Assembly (NCBI GenBank): GCA_905221605.1
Contig: CAJNDS010002585.1
Coordinates: 186,001-250,000, forward strand
DNA: 64,000 nt
Reading direction: 5' to 3'
DNA from: Symbiodinium natans
Lineage: Eukaryota; Sar; Dinophyceae; Suessiales; Symbiodiniaceae
In this document: positions 54,568-63,659 of the stretch, piece by piece
Numbering within the stretch: position 1 is the first letter of the stretch
Layout of the letters: the number at the start of each line of letters is the position of its first letter
Made by a program: the position numbers and the translations under genes
The notes under the pieces: model-generated
Told to the model about the DNA's origin: nothing
The model's database searches: none
The model's input: the letters and a program-made list of their open reading frames with translations, nothing else

Positions 54568-54879
54568 AGTCGCCAAACCAAACACCTGACCTGTCCTGTC
54601 CATTTTTCTTCATTTCTTCCTTGTTCCATCCTTTCTCACTCGATTTCGCCCCCCCCCTTCCCTCGCCTTGTTCCATGCCCTGTCCACATCCTTCTCAAAC
54701 GAGAAAGCAAGAGAACGATGAGAAGGAGAGGTGAGAGGGACGAAAAAGGCAAGGAAATGAAGATTTCGCCCTGCCCTCTCTGTCACTTTTCTCATCCGCT
54801 TTCACCCCTTCCCTCTCATCACTCCATGCTCTATGCTAAGAAAGGAATAGGAGAGGAAGAGAGGAGTGGGAGGAAGAAG
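54568..54879. repeat. 313-bp direct repeat, right copy
   Basis: Matches 52654-52967 apart from a shorter C run and a few substitutions. Divergence begins right after GAAGAAG. Confidence 0.9.
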
Positions 54880-55019
54880 ATTGGCAGAGGAAAGAGGGAC
54901 TTCTTCCCTTTCATTTAGCTTTGGCTTACGGTATCCCAAACACCAAAATACAGATGGGTCTTTGGGAGGGGGGCTTGAAAATTCTACAGACTTTAGCAGA
55001 GCATATGAAATATTGAACT

Positions 55020-55490
55020 ACTGGACCCCGGGGCCGAGTAAGCGCTCCAGCTGCTTAATCGGGTTGACGATGCCGGGGAACTCTCCCCGAGAATCTTCAA
55101 TCCTGATCCTTCGGCCTCAAGGCCGATTGAGCGCTCCGCCTGCTTAATCGGCCCTGGGTTTGAAGATTGAACATGCCCGGGAACTCTCCCCGGAGCACCT
55201 TCAATCCTGGATTCTCAACCCTGGGCCGACTAGGCAGATGAAGTGCTTAATCGGCAGGGGTCTGGGGTTGAAGATACTCCTGGGAGAGTTCCCCGGCATA
55301 TTCAATCTTCAATCTTCAATCCAAGGGCCGATTAAGCAGCAGGTGGAGCGCTTAATCGGCCCTGTGTTTGAAGGTTGAAGATTGAAGATGCCCGGGAACT
55401 CTCCCCGGAGCATCTTCAATCCGGGGAGAGTTCCCCGGCGTCTTCAATCTTCAATCGTCAAACCCAGGGCCGATTAAGCACTGTCTTGGC
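55020..55490. repeat. Cluster of interleaved inverted motifs (hairpin array)
   Basis: Two motifs occur repeatedly in both orientations: GGGGAACTCTCCCCGG / CCGGGGAGAGTTCCCC (itself nearly palindromic) and GGGCCGATTAAGC / GCTTAATCGGCCC. They are linked by TTCAATCTTCAATC and GAAGATTGAAGAT. At least five copies of each are present in 470 bp, able to form several alternative stem-loops. No coding sequence. Confidence 0.9.
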
Positions 55491-56018
55491 CCCCCCTTCA
55501 CAAAACATATTATCTCTACTTTGTTGTCCAGAAGCAGATGTTGGCGCGTAAGGCCTTTTCACACCCGAAAACATCTCTCAGTCAGCAAAACGCAAAGAGA
55601 AAGTACGTAGAATAGGTGCCCACATCAAGTGTGTATATAGGATAAATGTATGGCGTATCAAATACCGATAGCGGAGAACGAACCATGAGACTCAGAAGTA
55701 TTCGAGCGCATAGGGTAATGCGGAAAATCATTTGCTTTAAGCCCCAGGGACACGAGAATACTGTGAGCAAATGTCCTTTCGCGATTTCCTGAGACCTTCC
55801 AACAGGCTGCAAGTAATTGCTCGCAAGTATCTTGCTTTTTCATTCTCAATGCTTCCCACAGGTCTCCCATCATGGTTATCATTTGTCAAGGATGATGCTT
55901 ATTCTCCAATTATCCGCAAGACCCACAGGCGCTTAAAGTCTTACGTAATACTCGTCCAAAGCAACAGGATATCACATCCTGACTACAAAAAGTATACGAA
56001 ACCTTGGTTTATGTTGTG

Positions 56019-56310
56019 CGTCTCGTAAGAAGAAATGACATAGCGTGCTACGGGAACTGTGCTGTTAAGCCTTTATATAGCGAGGGTTTAGTGGTTTAGA
56101 GTTGAAGGGGAAGGCCAGAAAGTCTTTTCAGATGCCTCGCTGTTTTATTTTTTGTCACCGTGTTTTAGGCGGTTGTACGTCTCGTAGGAATAAATGGTTT
56201 CTGATATAGCATGCTACGGGAACTGTGCCGTTATATCTCAATGTACCGAGGGTTTAGGGTGGTTTAGAGTTGAGGGGGTAGGCCAGAAGGTTTTGTTTAG
56301 CTACTTTGCT
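56019..56310 (+). repeat. Diverged 159-bp tandem duplication
   Basis: CGTCTCGTAAGAA...GTGCTACGGGAACTGTGC starts at 56019 and again, with CGTCTCGTAGGAA...ATGCTACGGGAACTGTGC, at 56178. The second copy carries a GGGTTTAGGG where the first has GGGTTTAGTGG. Confidence 0.8.
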
Positions 56311-56820
56311 GTTAGATTTTTGTTTTCATTCTTTTCACCTTTTCACCCTTATCTTATCTTCATCTCTTCTCTCTCTCTCTATCTTCTTCTTCTTCTGCTG
56401 GGCTTGCAGTTCTCCCTTCCTCTCTGTCATTTCTGCGTATTGTTCTTTCCGTTCTTGCTTCTCTTTCTATTTCTCCTCTTTCCTTCCTCTCCTTCCTGCT
56501 TCTTAGCTTTCCACCAGAAAAAGAAAATGAAAGAACGGCAAGCTCGTCTTGGTTTATCACTGATCACCAATGAGACAGGAGAGAAGAACAAGGAATAGAG
56601 CAATGAAGTCGAGGAAGGGGCAGATGATGAGAGCGAGGGCGTCTTGCTTTCCCTGAGCTTTCGGTTCCTTTCATTTGTCCTTTCTTCTTATGAAGAGAAA
56701 AGGGAGAAGAGCAGAGGATGAAGGCAAGGGAAGAGAAAACGTGTGAGCCGAGCGAAAGAGGAGTTCTCCCTTCCTGTCCCCACCATCTGCCTTCATCCTA
56801 TCTTTTCCTTTTTGTTCTCT

Positions 56821-56825
56821 GTTGT
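56821..56825 (+). other. Target-site duplication, left (GTTGT)
   Basis: GTTGT immediately precedes the 5' LTR and is repeated immediately after the 3' LTR at 62529-62533. Five bases is the usual Ty1/copia target duplication. Confidence 0.85.
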
Positions 56826-56984
56826 TGTTGAAAACCCTCCCGTCTCAGGTACCTTAGCTGCACATGTTCTTCGTTGCCTCTTTTCCAGAATGAGAGTTTG
56901 GAGTTGACTTAATTAAATCTTGATTTGTAATGTGCATCCATGCAAACCTGCAGGGCTCAGATCGCGACTAAAAAGTCCGCAACA
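56826..56984 (+). repeat. 5' LTR of Ty1/copia element
   Basis: 159 bp, beginning TGTTG and ending CAACA, the short terminal inverted repeat expected for an LTR. Identical to the 3' LTR apart from one extra A in a homopolymer near position 56973. It contains AT-rich GACTTAATTAAATC, possibly part of a promoter or poly(A) region. Confidence 0.95.
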
Positions 56985-57000
56985 TGGTAGTGCGGAGCTC
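56985..57000 (+). promoter_or_regulatory. Putative primer binding site
   Basis: TGGTAGTGCGGAGC starts at the first base after the 5' LTR. Its complement ends in ACTACCA, the expected shape of a tRNA 3' end (acceptor stem, discriminator A, CCA). It resembles, but is not identical to, initiator tRNA-Met sites. The tRNA itself is not in this window. Confidence 0.6.
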
Positions 57001-57066
57001 TGGTTGAGTTCCTTTGGGAAACCTGAAAAGCACGTGAGCCGAAACCTTGTCACACCCAGTTTCAGA

Positions 57067-58527
57067 ATGTCGGAGATGCAACAGCTCATCCAAGCGTTGC
57101 AATCTCAAACCCAGCAGCTGCTGCAACAGCAGCAGGAGTCCCACGAGCAGAGGATACAAGTGATGCAGCAAGCACTGACTGCGCAGCATCAGCATTTCAC
57201 GCAAGCGCTAGGCAAGTTGAGTTCCTCTGGTGAGCAAAGACTGGGTAGCCTTGTAGACGTTCGCGGTGTTGGGCAGCCTGAAAAGTTGACGGACAAAGTA
57301 GCTGAAAAAGATTTCAGGGTTTGGAAGCTCAAGTACGTCAACTGGGTGCAAACCGCATTCAAGTCGGCCGAAAAGTTGCTGACGGATGTTCTTGACGACG
57401 AAACCTCAGTTGTAGATGCTGCACGTTTTCAGAGTTTGACCAGCAAACATCCGGATGCTGAGCGGATATCTGCCCATTTGAATGCAACTCTTCTCTCCGT
57501 TTGTGAAGGTAAAGCTTTTGCTGTTGTAGAGAAGAGTTTCAAAGGGCCGAGTGCTGGTTTGGACGCGTTTCGTCGCTTGTGTCATCGGTTTGATCCCCAG
57601 TCAGAGGAGACAGATCTTTCTTTGCTAACGCAGATAGTGAACCTGGGTCCTTTCTCCAGCACTAACCCTACGGAGATTCTTGCCGAGTTGGAGCGTAGGG
57701 AAGAAATGATGACCAAGCACGAAACACGCACGTTAGACACACTGTCTGATGGCTTCAAGCACGTGATGCTGTTGAAGATGTTGGTAGATCCCTTGAAGAC
57801 ACACATGCAGTTGAACTTGAAAAGTTTCGACACGTATGAAAAGGCACGTGCGGAGGTTGTGCACTTTCTTGAACTGCAAGCTCAGACCCAACTAGCGTCG
57901 CAGTCCTCGCAGTCGCTTTCTTCATCCTCCACAGGGCCCGTGCCTATGGACATCGGTAGTCTCGCACAGCTTGGTGTCAAGTCTGTTGAGGAGTTGAGCT
58001 CTTTGCTTGCTTCCTTTTCCAAAGGAAAAGGAAAAGGTGCTCCGAACCCACATGGCAAGACTCCTAGTGGCAAAGGGAAGTCTCAGAAGTTTACTGGTAA
58101 CTGCAACTTCTGTCATCGACAAGGCCACAAGGAGGCTGACTGTTGGGACAAGTACCCTGACAAAGCACCCAAAAGCAAAGGCAAGTCTAAGTCTAAATCT
58201 AAGTCTGCGAAGGGCAAGGACAAGAGCTTGAACACGTTGGATGAGTCCCCTCAGCAGCAAGAGCCGGTTGAAGCTGGCGGTTTTGAAGTAGACCTCGCGC
58301 ACGTGGATGGTGACCATCAGTTTGTTGCTTCCCAGTCCTGGCACACTGTTCAGCAAGGTTGGTCGCGCGTGGAGCTCACTGTTGATTCCGGAGCCGGGTC
58401 TACTGCAATTCCGCCATGCATTGCGCCGAAAGAGCCTGTCCAAGTGAGTGAGACGAGCAAGCTTGGTCGGCAGTTTAAAACTGCAACTGGCCACACGGTT
58501 TCGGACCTTAAGGCTGTAAGAAGCTAA
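57067..58527 (+). CDS. gag-protease, first segment of copia polyprotein
   Basis: The frame is open from 56920, inside the LTR, but the more likely start is the ATG at 57067 (codon 50), followed by MSEMQQLIQALQSQTQQLL. A glutamine-rich coiled-coil-like N-terminus (residues 1-45) leads to the gag capsid region. A lysine/glycine-rich stretch near residue 320 precedes the zinc knuckle CNFCHRQGHKEADC (C-x2-C-x4-H-x4-C, near residue 345). The aspartic protease motif VDSGAGST lies near residue 440. The frame stops at TAA shortly after, before the end of the protease; the rest continues in the -1 frame. Gag packages the RNA; the protease matures the polyprotein. Confidence 0.9.
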   Translation: MSEMQQLIQALQSQTQQLLQQQQESHEQRIQVMQQALTAQHQHFTQALGKLSSSGEQRLGSLVDVRGVGQPEKLTDKVAEKDFRVWKLKYVNWVQTAFKSAEKLLTDVLDDETSVVDAARFQSLTSKHPDAERISAHLNATLLSVCEGKAFAVVEKSFKGPSAGLDAFRRLCHRFDPQSEETDLSLLTQIVNLGPFSSTNPTEILAELERREEMMTKHETRTLDTLSDGFKHVMLLKMLVDPLKTHMQLNLKSFDTYEKARAEVVHFLELQAQTQLASQSSQSLSSSSTGPVPMDIGSLAQLGVKSVEELSSLLASFSKGKGKGAPNPHGKTPSGKGKSQKFTGNCNFCHRQGHKEADCWDKYPDKAPKSKGKSKSKSKSAKGKDKSLNTLDESPQQQEPVEAGGFEVDLAHVDGDHQFVASQSWHTVQQGWSRVELTVDSGAGSTAIPPCIAPKEPVQVSETSKLGRQFKTATGHTVSDLKAVRS

Positions 58528-58931
58528 GGGCATTCACGGACTCTGGGGTAGCTGTTTCGTTTTCTTCCGCAGTGGCCGATATACACAAACCGCTGCTTGC
58601 TGTGTCGGATGTTTGTAGCAAAGGTGGCATCTGTCACTTCGAGGAAGGGAACAGCTACATCCAACCAAAGGGTTGTGGGAAGATCTGGATGGAAGAGACG
58701 AAGGGTCTTTACAAAGTTGGCGTGTGGCTGTCACCTTCCAGTGGCGGAGTCGCAAGCGTGGTTCCTTTAGCCCCCTTTAGTGAAGGTGGAGGGTCTGGAT
58801 CTGGAGACTCTGCCCCTGTAGCGCCTGTGAGTGTAGGAGAGCACCAGGGTGTGCAAGGTGTTGTCGGTGTCGTTTCTGCTGAAGGGCAGGGTTTCCGGAG
58901 GCAGGTGGTGTCTTGGGGCACGACACTGTAA
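58518..58931 (+). CDS. Protease C-terminal segment, shifted frame
   Basis: In the -1 frame relative to gag, the peptide AFTDSGVAVSFSSAVADIHK continues the protease fold where copia elements usually have it, followed by HKPLLAVSDVC and a glycine/serine-rich linker. There is no ATG at its start. It ends at TAA at 58931, where the frame shifts by -1 again into pol. No classic X-XXY-YYZ slippery heptamer is visible at either junction, so two single-base deletions are at least as likely as programmed frameshifting. Confidence 0.75.
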   Translation, partial: KKLRAFTDSGVAVSFSSAVADIHKPLLAVSDVCSKGGICHFEEGNSYIQPKGCGKIWMEETKGLYKVGVWLSPSSGGVASVVPLAPFSEGGGSGSGDSAPVAPVSVGEHQGVQGVVGVVSAEGQGFRRQVVSWGTTL

Positions 58932-61900
58932 GTCCTCAAGACGACGAGCACGGAGATTCGGAGCATGCTGAAGCGCAAGCTGCTACAACTCCCAAATCTC
59001 CAGTTCTGCCCTCGGACTCGGAAGTCCGAGAGCATTGTCTCACTCATTTGCCTTTTCGTCCTTGGTGCCGCCATTGCATCCGGGGCAAAGCTCCAGCTTT
59101 GGCGCACAAAGAGCCTTCAAATACGGAGTACACCAAGCCGTTGGTGGCCATTGACTATTGCTTTTTGAGCAGCAGCGAGGGAAACGCGAGCGAAAGTCCT
59201 GTGATGGTTGTCAAATCCAAGCCCGACCTGGCTGTCTTTGCGCGCTTAGTTCCCTCAAAAGGCTGTGTGCATGAGTACAGTGTTCAAGCACTTGCTGACA
59301 TTTTCCGTGTGCTAGGCTATCGCGAGTTTACACTCAAGACAGATGGCGAGCCTTCCTTGGTGGCATTAGCTCGTGCAGCAGTTGCCTTGCTTCCTGTTGA
59401 AGTCAAAGTTACCTTTGAGCACAGTCCCGTTGAAGAGAGCGAGGCCAACGGTTTTGTGGAGCGTGCCTGTAGAAGCGTGCAGGAACAAGCCCGCACATTG
59501 CTGAGTATGTTGCACGAACGTTTGCAGTGCGAGTTCCCGGCGAACCATGCCATTTTTCCTTGGTTAGTTCGGCATGCGTCGTGGTTGTTGCATCATTTTC
59601 ACAGAACGGCATCTGGAAGGACTGCCTATCAGAACTTGAGAGGCAGACCCTGGCGAGAGCCAGTTTTTGAATTTGGTGCTGCAATAGTGTTTAAACTGAA
59701 AGCTGTAGCTGGCAAACTCGCGCCAAGATGGTCAGAGGGATGCTACCTTGGCACTTCCGACCTGACCACCGAACGATTTGTTTTGTGTTTTGAGACCATG
59801 AAAGTAGTCAAAGTGTGGAGCGTAAGAGCTTCACACGAGACTCAGTTGTGGCCCCACAAAGAGAAGCTTTTGTCCATGAGGGCTACACCGTGGGGGTTGA
59901 ACGCCGAAGGCGGTGAAGCCCCGCAAGTTGTTGTTCCTGAAATGCCTCCACAAGGTCTGCCAGTGCCGTTCGTGGTTAATGCCCACCGTGCTCCCAGGAG
60001 GGCAGCCATCCGTATGTCTGACGCCTTAAAGTTCGGTTTCACTCCACTTTGCGATGGGTGTGATAAGTTAAGGCGTGGCCTCTATGGCAAGCATAGTGAG
60101 GAGTGTAGGGCCAGGTTTGAAGCAGCATGGAAAGCCAGCGGAGATGAAGAACTGGTTTCCAAAGTCACTTCTGCAGACGGAAGACGTGACAAATGGCTGG
60201 CCCGACAGGTGGAGAAGTATGACGAGGAACAGAAAGCCGTGAAGCGAGCCAGATTGGAGCAACAACCTGGTGATGTGGCAGTGGCAGCTGAGTCAAGTGC
60301 AGCAGTGGACTCTGCTCAGGAGGCAAGGTCCCCATCATCCAAACGGCCTGCCGAGCAGCCGCCTGAAGCCATGGATGAGAGACGGACTGCAGAACCTGAG
60401 AGCTTGGGTCCGGAAGCTCAGACAGCGATGACGGATTCTTTCGAGAGCATGCTGCAAGAGGCCATCCTGAGTCATCGGAGCGAAGTATTCTCAATGGATG
60501 CTGCGGTTCAGGAGCCCATTTGCGATGAACCCAGTTTGTGTGAACAGAGTCATAGCAAAGATTGCTGGGACGAGTACTTCGATGACGTCAGTGGCTTAGG
60601 ACTCAACTCTCGCTTGGTAGAGATTGCGAAAAAGGAGGAGCTGCGCATAGCTGACGAGATGGGCTTGTGGACGCCTGTTCTGAGGTCAGAACTGCCAAGT
60701 GGGACCAAAGTCATACCTACAAGGTGGGTGCTGGTCAACAAAGGTGATTCCAAATCGCCCAGTTACCGCGCCAGGACTGTGGCGAAAGAAGTTAAGGGAC
60801 ACAAGCCATCTGAGGTTGGTTTCTATGCGTCGACGCCGCCAACAGAAAGCTTGCGAGCACTCATTGCTGTAGCCTCTACTAACCCGGAGTATGTCATGGA
60901 TTTCGTTGATATTAGCCGTGCACATTGGTGCGCAGACGCCACCAGGTATGTTGTCGTAGAGCTGCCGCCCGAAATGGAAATGCCTGAACATGTCGCTGTT
61001 TTGAAGAAGAGTATGTATGGCACAAGAGATGCGGCCCACAACTGGGAGCAACAGTATACCAAGGTGCTTCTCTCACTTGGGTTTTTACAGGGGCGCGCAT
61101 CCAGTTGCTTGTTTTATCATCCGCACAAAGACATTCGACTTGAAGTTCACGGTGATGACTTCGTGTCTGTGGCGAGAGCTCTAGACATCAAGTGGCTGCA
61201 TGAGCGTTTTCGAGAAATGTGGAAGTGCAAGTTTTGTGCGACACTTTCAAGTCCAGGACAAAGTGTTCGAATCCTTGGCCGCTTGCTGTCTCGTGAGAAT
61301 TCTGGCTACTCCCTAGAAGCGGATCCTCGTCACGCAGAGATCTTGATCAGCAGCTTGGGCCTGAAGAATGCCAAAGGCTTGAGCACGCCAGGCGTGAAGC
61401 TGCAACCCGAAGAGGAAGCAGAGCTGACGCAGAAGCGGCTCTCACCTGCAGATACCACTCTGTTCAGGTCTTGTGTCATGAGAGCAGCCTATATGTGTTC
61501 TGAAAGGCCTGACTGCCAGTACTGTGTGAAGGAACTCGCTCGCGAAATGTCATCCCCGACAGAAGCATCAATGAGAAGATTGCGCAGGCTTGGTCGTTAC
61601 TTGATCTCGCATCGCCGTATGCTCTTGTGGTTCGAATGGCAAGACATGCCAAGAGACCTGGTTGCAGAGGTTGATGCTGATTTCGCAGGGTGTGGCAAGA
61701 CTCGGAAATCCACTAGTGGTGGTGCCGTGTTTTTCGGAAGTAGCCCTTTGAGAAGCTACTCTTCGAACCAAGCGGTGATCGCCTTGTCAACTGGAGAATC
61801 CGAGTTTTACGGCATGCTGAAGGGATGCAGTCAAGCCATGGGTTTGAGAAGTCTCTTCGCAGATATCGGCGTTGAAGTCGGTATCCGATTGTGCACAGAC

Positions 61901-62149
61901 AGCTCTGCCGGGAAGGCGTTGGCAGAAAAGAAGGGACTGGGCCGGGCGAAGCATCTGGAGACCCAGTATCTTTGGTTGCAGGACAGAGTAGCCAACAAAG
62001 ATGTAAAAGTGTTTAAAATATGTACAGATGTGAACAGGGCTGACATGTTCACAAAGCATTTGCATGAAGCTCGCGCTTCTGCGTTGTTGTCGGCCATGAA
62101 CTGTCGGTTCTCGACAGGCAATCACTCACTTGCGTTGGCTGTGACTTGA
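58913..62149 (+). CDS. pol: integrase, reverse transcriptase, RNase H
   Basis: This open frame of about 1078 codons has no ATG for the first 97, consistent with translation by read-through from upstream. The integrase zinc-binding region HCLTHLPFRPWCRHC is near residue 41. The catalytic triad is Asp in VAIDY (81), Asp in LKTDGEPS (144) and Glu in NGFVER (183). An acidic linker spans about 420-600. RT motifs are FVDISRAHW (about 662), KSMYGTRDAAHNWEQQY (about 700) and VHGDDF (about 745), where copia more often has Y-V-D-D. RNase H has EVDADFAG (919), STGESEFY (960) and LCTDSSAG (994), then NRADMFTKHL. All catalytic residues are present. Confidence 0.95.
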   Translation: MGHDTVSPQDDEHGDSEHAEAQAATTPKSPVLPSDSEVREHCLTHLPFRPWCRHCIRGKAPALAHKEPSNTEYTKPLVAIDYCFLSSSEGNASESPVMVVKSKPDLAVFARLVPSKGCVHEYSVQALADIFRVLGYREFTLKTDGEPSLVALARAAVALLPVEVKVTFEHSPVEESEANGFVERACRSVQEQARTLLSMLHERLQCEFPANHAIFPWLVRHASWLLHHFHRTASGRTAYQNLRGRPWREPVFEFGAAIVFKLKAVAGKLAPRWSEGCYLGTSDLTTERFVLCFETMKVVKVWSVRASHETQLWPHKEKLLSMRATPWGLNAEGGEAPQVVVPEMPPQGLPVPFVVNAHRAPRRAAIRMSDALKFGFTPLCDGCDKLRRGLYGKHSEECRARFEAAWKASGDEELVSKVTSADGRRDKWLARQVEKYDEEQKAVKRARLEQQPGDVAVAAESSAAVDSAQEARSPSSKRPAEQPPEAMDERRTAEPESLGPEAQTAMTDSFESMLQEAILSHRSEVFSMDAAVQEPICDEPSLCEQSHSKDCWDEYFDDVSGLGLNSRLVEIAKKEELRIADEMGLWTPVLRSELPSGTKVIPTRWVLVNKGDSKSPSYRARTVAKEVKGHKPSEVGFYASTPPTESLRALIAVASTNPEYVMDFVDISRAHWCADATRYVVVELPPEMEMPEHVAVLKKSMYGTRDAAHNWEQQYTKVLLSLGFLQGRASSCLFYHPHKDIRLEVHGDDFVSVARALDIKWLHERFREMWKCKFCATLSSPGQSVRILGRLLSRENSGYSLEADPRHAEILISSLGLKNAKGLSTPGVKLQPEEEAELTQKRLSPADTTLFRSCVMRAAYMCSERPDCQYCVKELAREMSSPTEASMRRLRRLGRYLISHRRMLLWFEWQDMPRDLVAEVDADFAGCGKTRKSTSGGAVFFGSSPLRSYSSNQAVIALSTGESEFYGMLKGCSQAMGLRSLFADIGVEVGIRLCTDSSAGKALAEKKGLGRAKHLETQYLWLQDRVANKDVKVFKICTDVNRADMFTKHLHEARASALLSAMNCRFSTGNHSLALAVT

Positions 62150-62355
62150 AGCCACTGCTAGTGCCCCGCATGTGTTTTCGAAATTCACAAAGCAAGTAAG
62201 CCGTTTGAAGAGCCCTTGGGCCGCAGTAAGTGTGAGCCCAACATCTGTGATGTCAACTCTCGCCGGGCAACAATGTAACAAATTTGACTTGTAATGATTT
62301 GTAAAGTGCTTCTACTGAGCCGGGTGTGCTGAAGCTCGCCCGCGTGTAGACCACT

Positions 62356-62370
62356 TGGGCTCGGGAGGCA
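62356..62370 (+). promoter_or_regulatory. Putative polypurine tract
   Basis: GGCTCGGGAGGCA immediately precedes the 3' LTR. It is purine-rich but short and interrupted by C and T, a weak match to the family's plus-strand priming site. Confidence 0.35.
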
Positions 62371-62528
62371 TGTTGAAAACCCTCCCGTCTCAGGTACCTT
62401 AGCTGCACATGTTCTTCGTTGCCTCTTTTCCAGAATGAGAGTTTGGAGTTGACTTAATTAAATCTTGATTTGTAATGTGCATCCATGCAAACCTGCAGGG
62501 CTCAGATCGCGACTAAAAGTCCGCAACA
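62371..62528 (+). repeat. 3' LTR of Ty1/copia element
   Basis: 158 bp, TGTTG...CAACA, matching the 5' LTR except for one missing A in an A run. Followed directly by the GTTGT duplication. Confidence 0.95.
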
Positions 62529-62533
62529 GTTGT
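62529..62533 (+). other. Target-site duplication, right (GTTGT)
   Basis: GTTGT directly after the 3' LTR, matching 56821-56825. Confidence 0.85.
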
Positions 62534-62613
62534 CCTTATTCTCCGCAGAAAGTTTTGGAAAGGAGGGGAGGAAGGAAAGAGGGGAGGGGAGGGATGAGAG
62601 AGCAAGAGATGGC

Positions 62614-62617
<4 letters not shown>

Positions 62618-62695
<78 letters not shown>
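62618..62695 (+). repeat. (GA)n microsatellite
   Basis: About 38 GA dinucleotides, followed by interrupted GAGAGAGAGG to about 62732. Produces spurious Arg/Glu and Ser/Leu open frames. Confidence 0.95.
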
Positions 62696-62698
<3 letters not shown>

Positions 62699-62833
62699 CA
62701 GAGCGAAGAAGAGAGAGAGAGAGAGAGGGAGATTAACAAAAGAAAAATCTTGAGAGGGAAGGAAAGGAGAGATAAACACATCGAGATGAAGTGGTGTTTT
62801 CCCTTTCCCCTTCCTTGGTGTTATATCAGGTAA

Positions 62834-63302
62834 ACAAAAACAATACTAATAGGAAAAGGCTAAAAGCGGCTGAAACAACAATATGGTCATGGGAATATTT
62901 ATCAACAAAAGAGTATATTATCGTCTTAATTGAAGCAACACACTTGAAGGCGCTCAGGGTTTGTCATTTCCAGCAGCTCCTGTAGTTAGCGTTATTTATG
63001 TTATTATTGATTTTTTTAAAGTAGTATATTTATCGCAAACACCAGACCCTTAGACGAGGGTTGAATGGAAAACGGAATGAGAGGTAGGTGGCGAAGCCCT
63101 AGGAAAATAAGAGATGTGATGCCAAACATGGGAGCCCTGAGCCGTGAACCGAACTAGCCCTAAGCCATAAATTTTGCCTTAAACCTAAACCCCACAAATT
63201 GTATGTGTGAATTGAACCGTTTAAATAGCAAACAAAAAGGAAGTGCCAAATAGACCCTAAAGGTCCATGCCACAAACCCCTAACCCCTAAACCCTCTCTA
63301 CC
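62834..63302. other. AT-rich unique DNA, no gene seen
   Basis: Short frames only, no motif, with scattered CCCTAAACC-like fragments at about 63178-63195 and 63275-63298. Confidence 0.4.
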
Positions 63303-63470
63303 TATATATATATATATATATATATATTTAAACCTTAATGTGGTCGTCGGGTTTTTTTGCGTTTGCGTGGTTCCTAAATCCTAAATCCTAACTCCTAAAC
63401 CCTAAATCCTAAATCCTAAATCCGAAATCCGAAATCCGAAATCCTAAATCCTAAATCCTAAGTCCTAATA
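63303..63470. repeat. TA tract and degenerate CCTAAAT array
   Basis: A (TA)n run (63303-63328) is followed by about fourteen units of AATCCTAAATCC/AATCCGAAATCC, a degenerate relative of the telomere-type repeat with 7-bp periodicity. Confidence 0.8.
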
Positions 63471-63474
63471 TGGG

Positions 63475-63615
63475 CTGTCCGGGGGCCCCCCCGGGACGGG
63501 TTGTCCCGGGGCCCCCCCGCGGGTTGTCCCGGGCCCCGCCGGGTCCCTCCCGAAACAAATGTCCCGGGGCTCCCCCGAAACGCCACCAAGACAGCTGTCC
63601 CGGGGAGCCCGCGGG
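63475..63615 (+). repeat. GC-rich TGTCCCGGGGC repeats
   Basis: The motif TGTCCCGGGGC(C) recurs about every 20-40 bp, with GGGCCCCCCCGGGACGGG-type spacers. The core CCCGGG is palindromic. Confidence 0.7.
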
Positions 63616-63659
63616 ACACCAGGCTTTTTAAAGTCTTTTGCGGCTTTTTCAAGCTATTC

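Larger units (their letters stand above)
56826..62528 (+). mobile_element. Ty1/copia LTR retrotransposon, near complete
   Basis: LTR to LTR 5.70 kb. Order of domains is gag, zinc knuckle, protease, integrase, reverse transcriptase, RNase H, which is the copia (Pseudoviridae-type) order. Flanked by GTTGT duplications. One LTR difference in ~158 bp means a young insertion. The reading frame is interrupted by two -1 shifts (around 58515 and 58920), so the copy is either non-autonomous or uses recoding. It inserted next to the diverged tandem repeat and pyrimidine-rich DNA. Confidence 0.95.

Noticed and set aside
56920-57066. Start of gag at 56920
   Set aside because: The first 49 codons lie in the LTR and primer site; the ATG at 57067 is the sensible start.
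58500-58940. Canonical retroviral slippery heptamers at the two frame changes
   Set aside because: I looked for X-XXY-YYZ in the correct phase near both junctions and found none.
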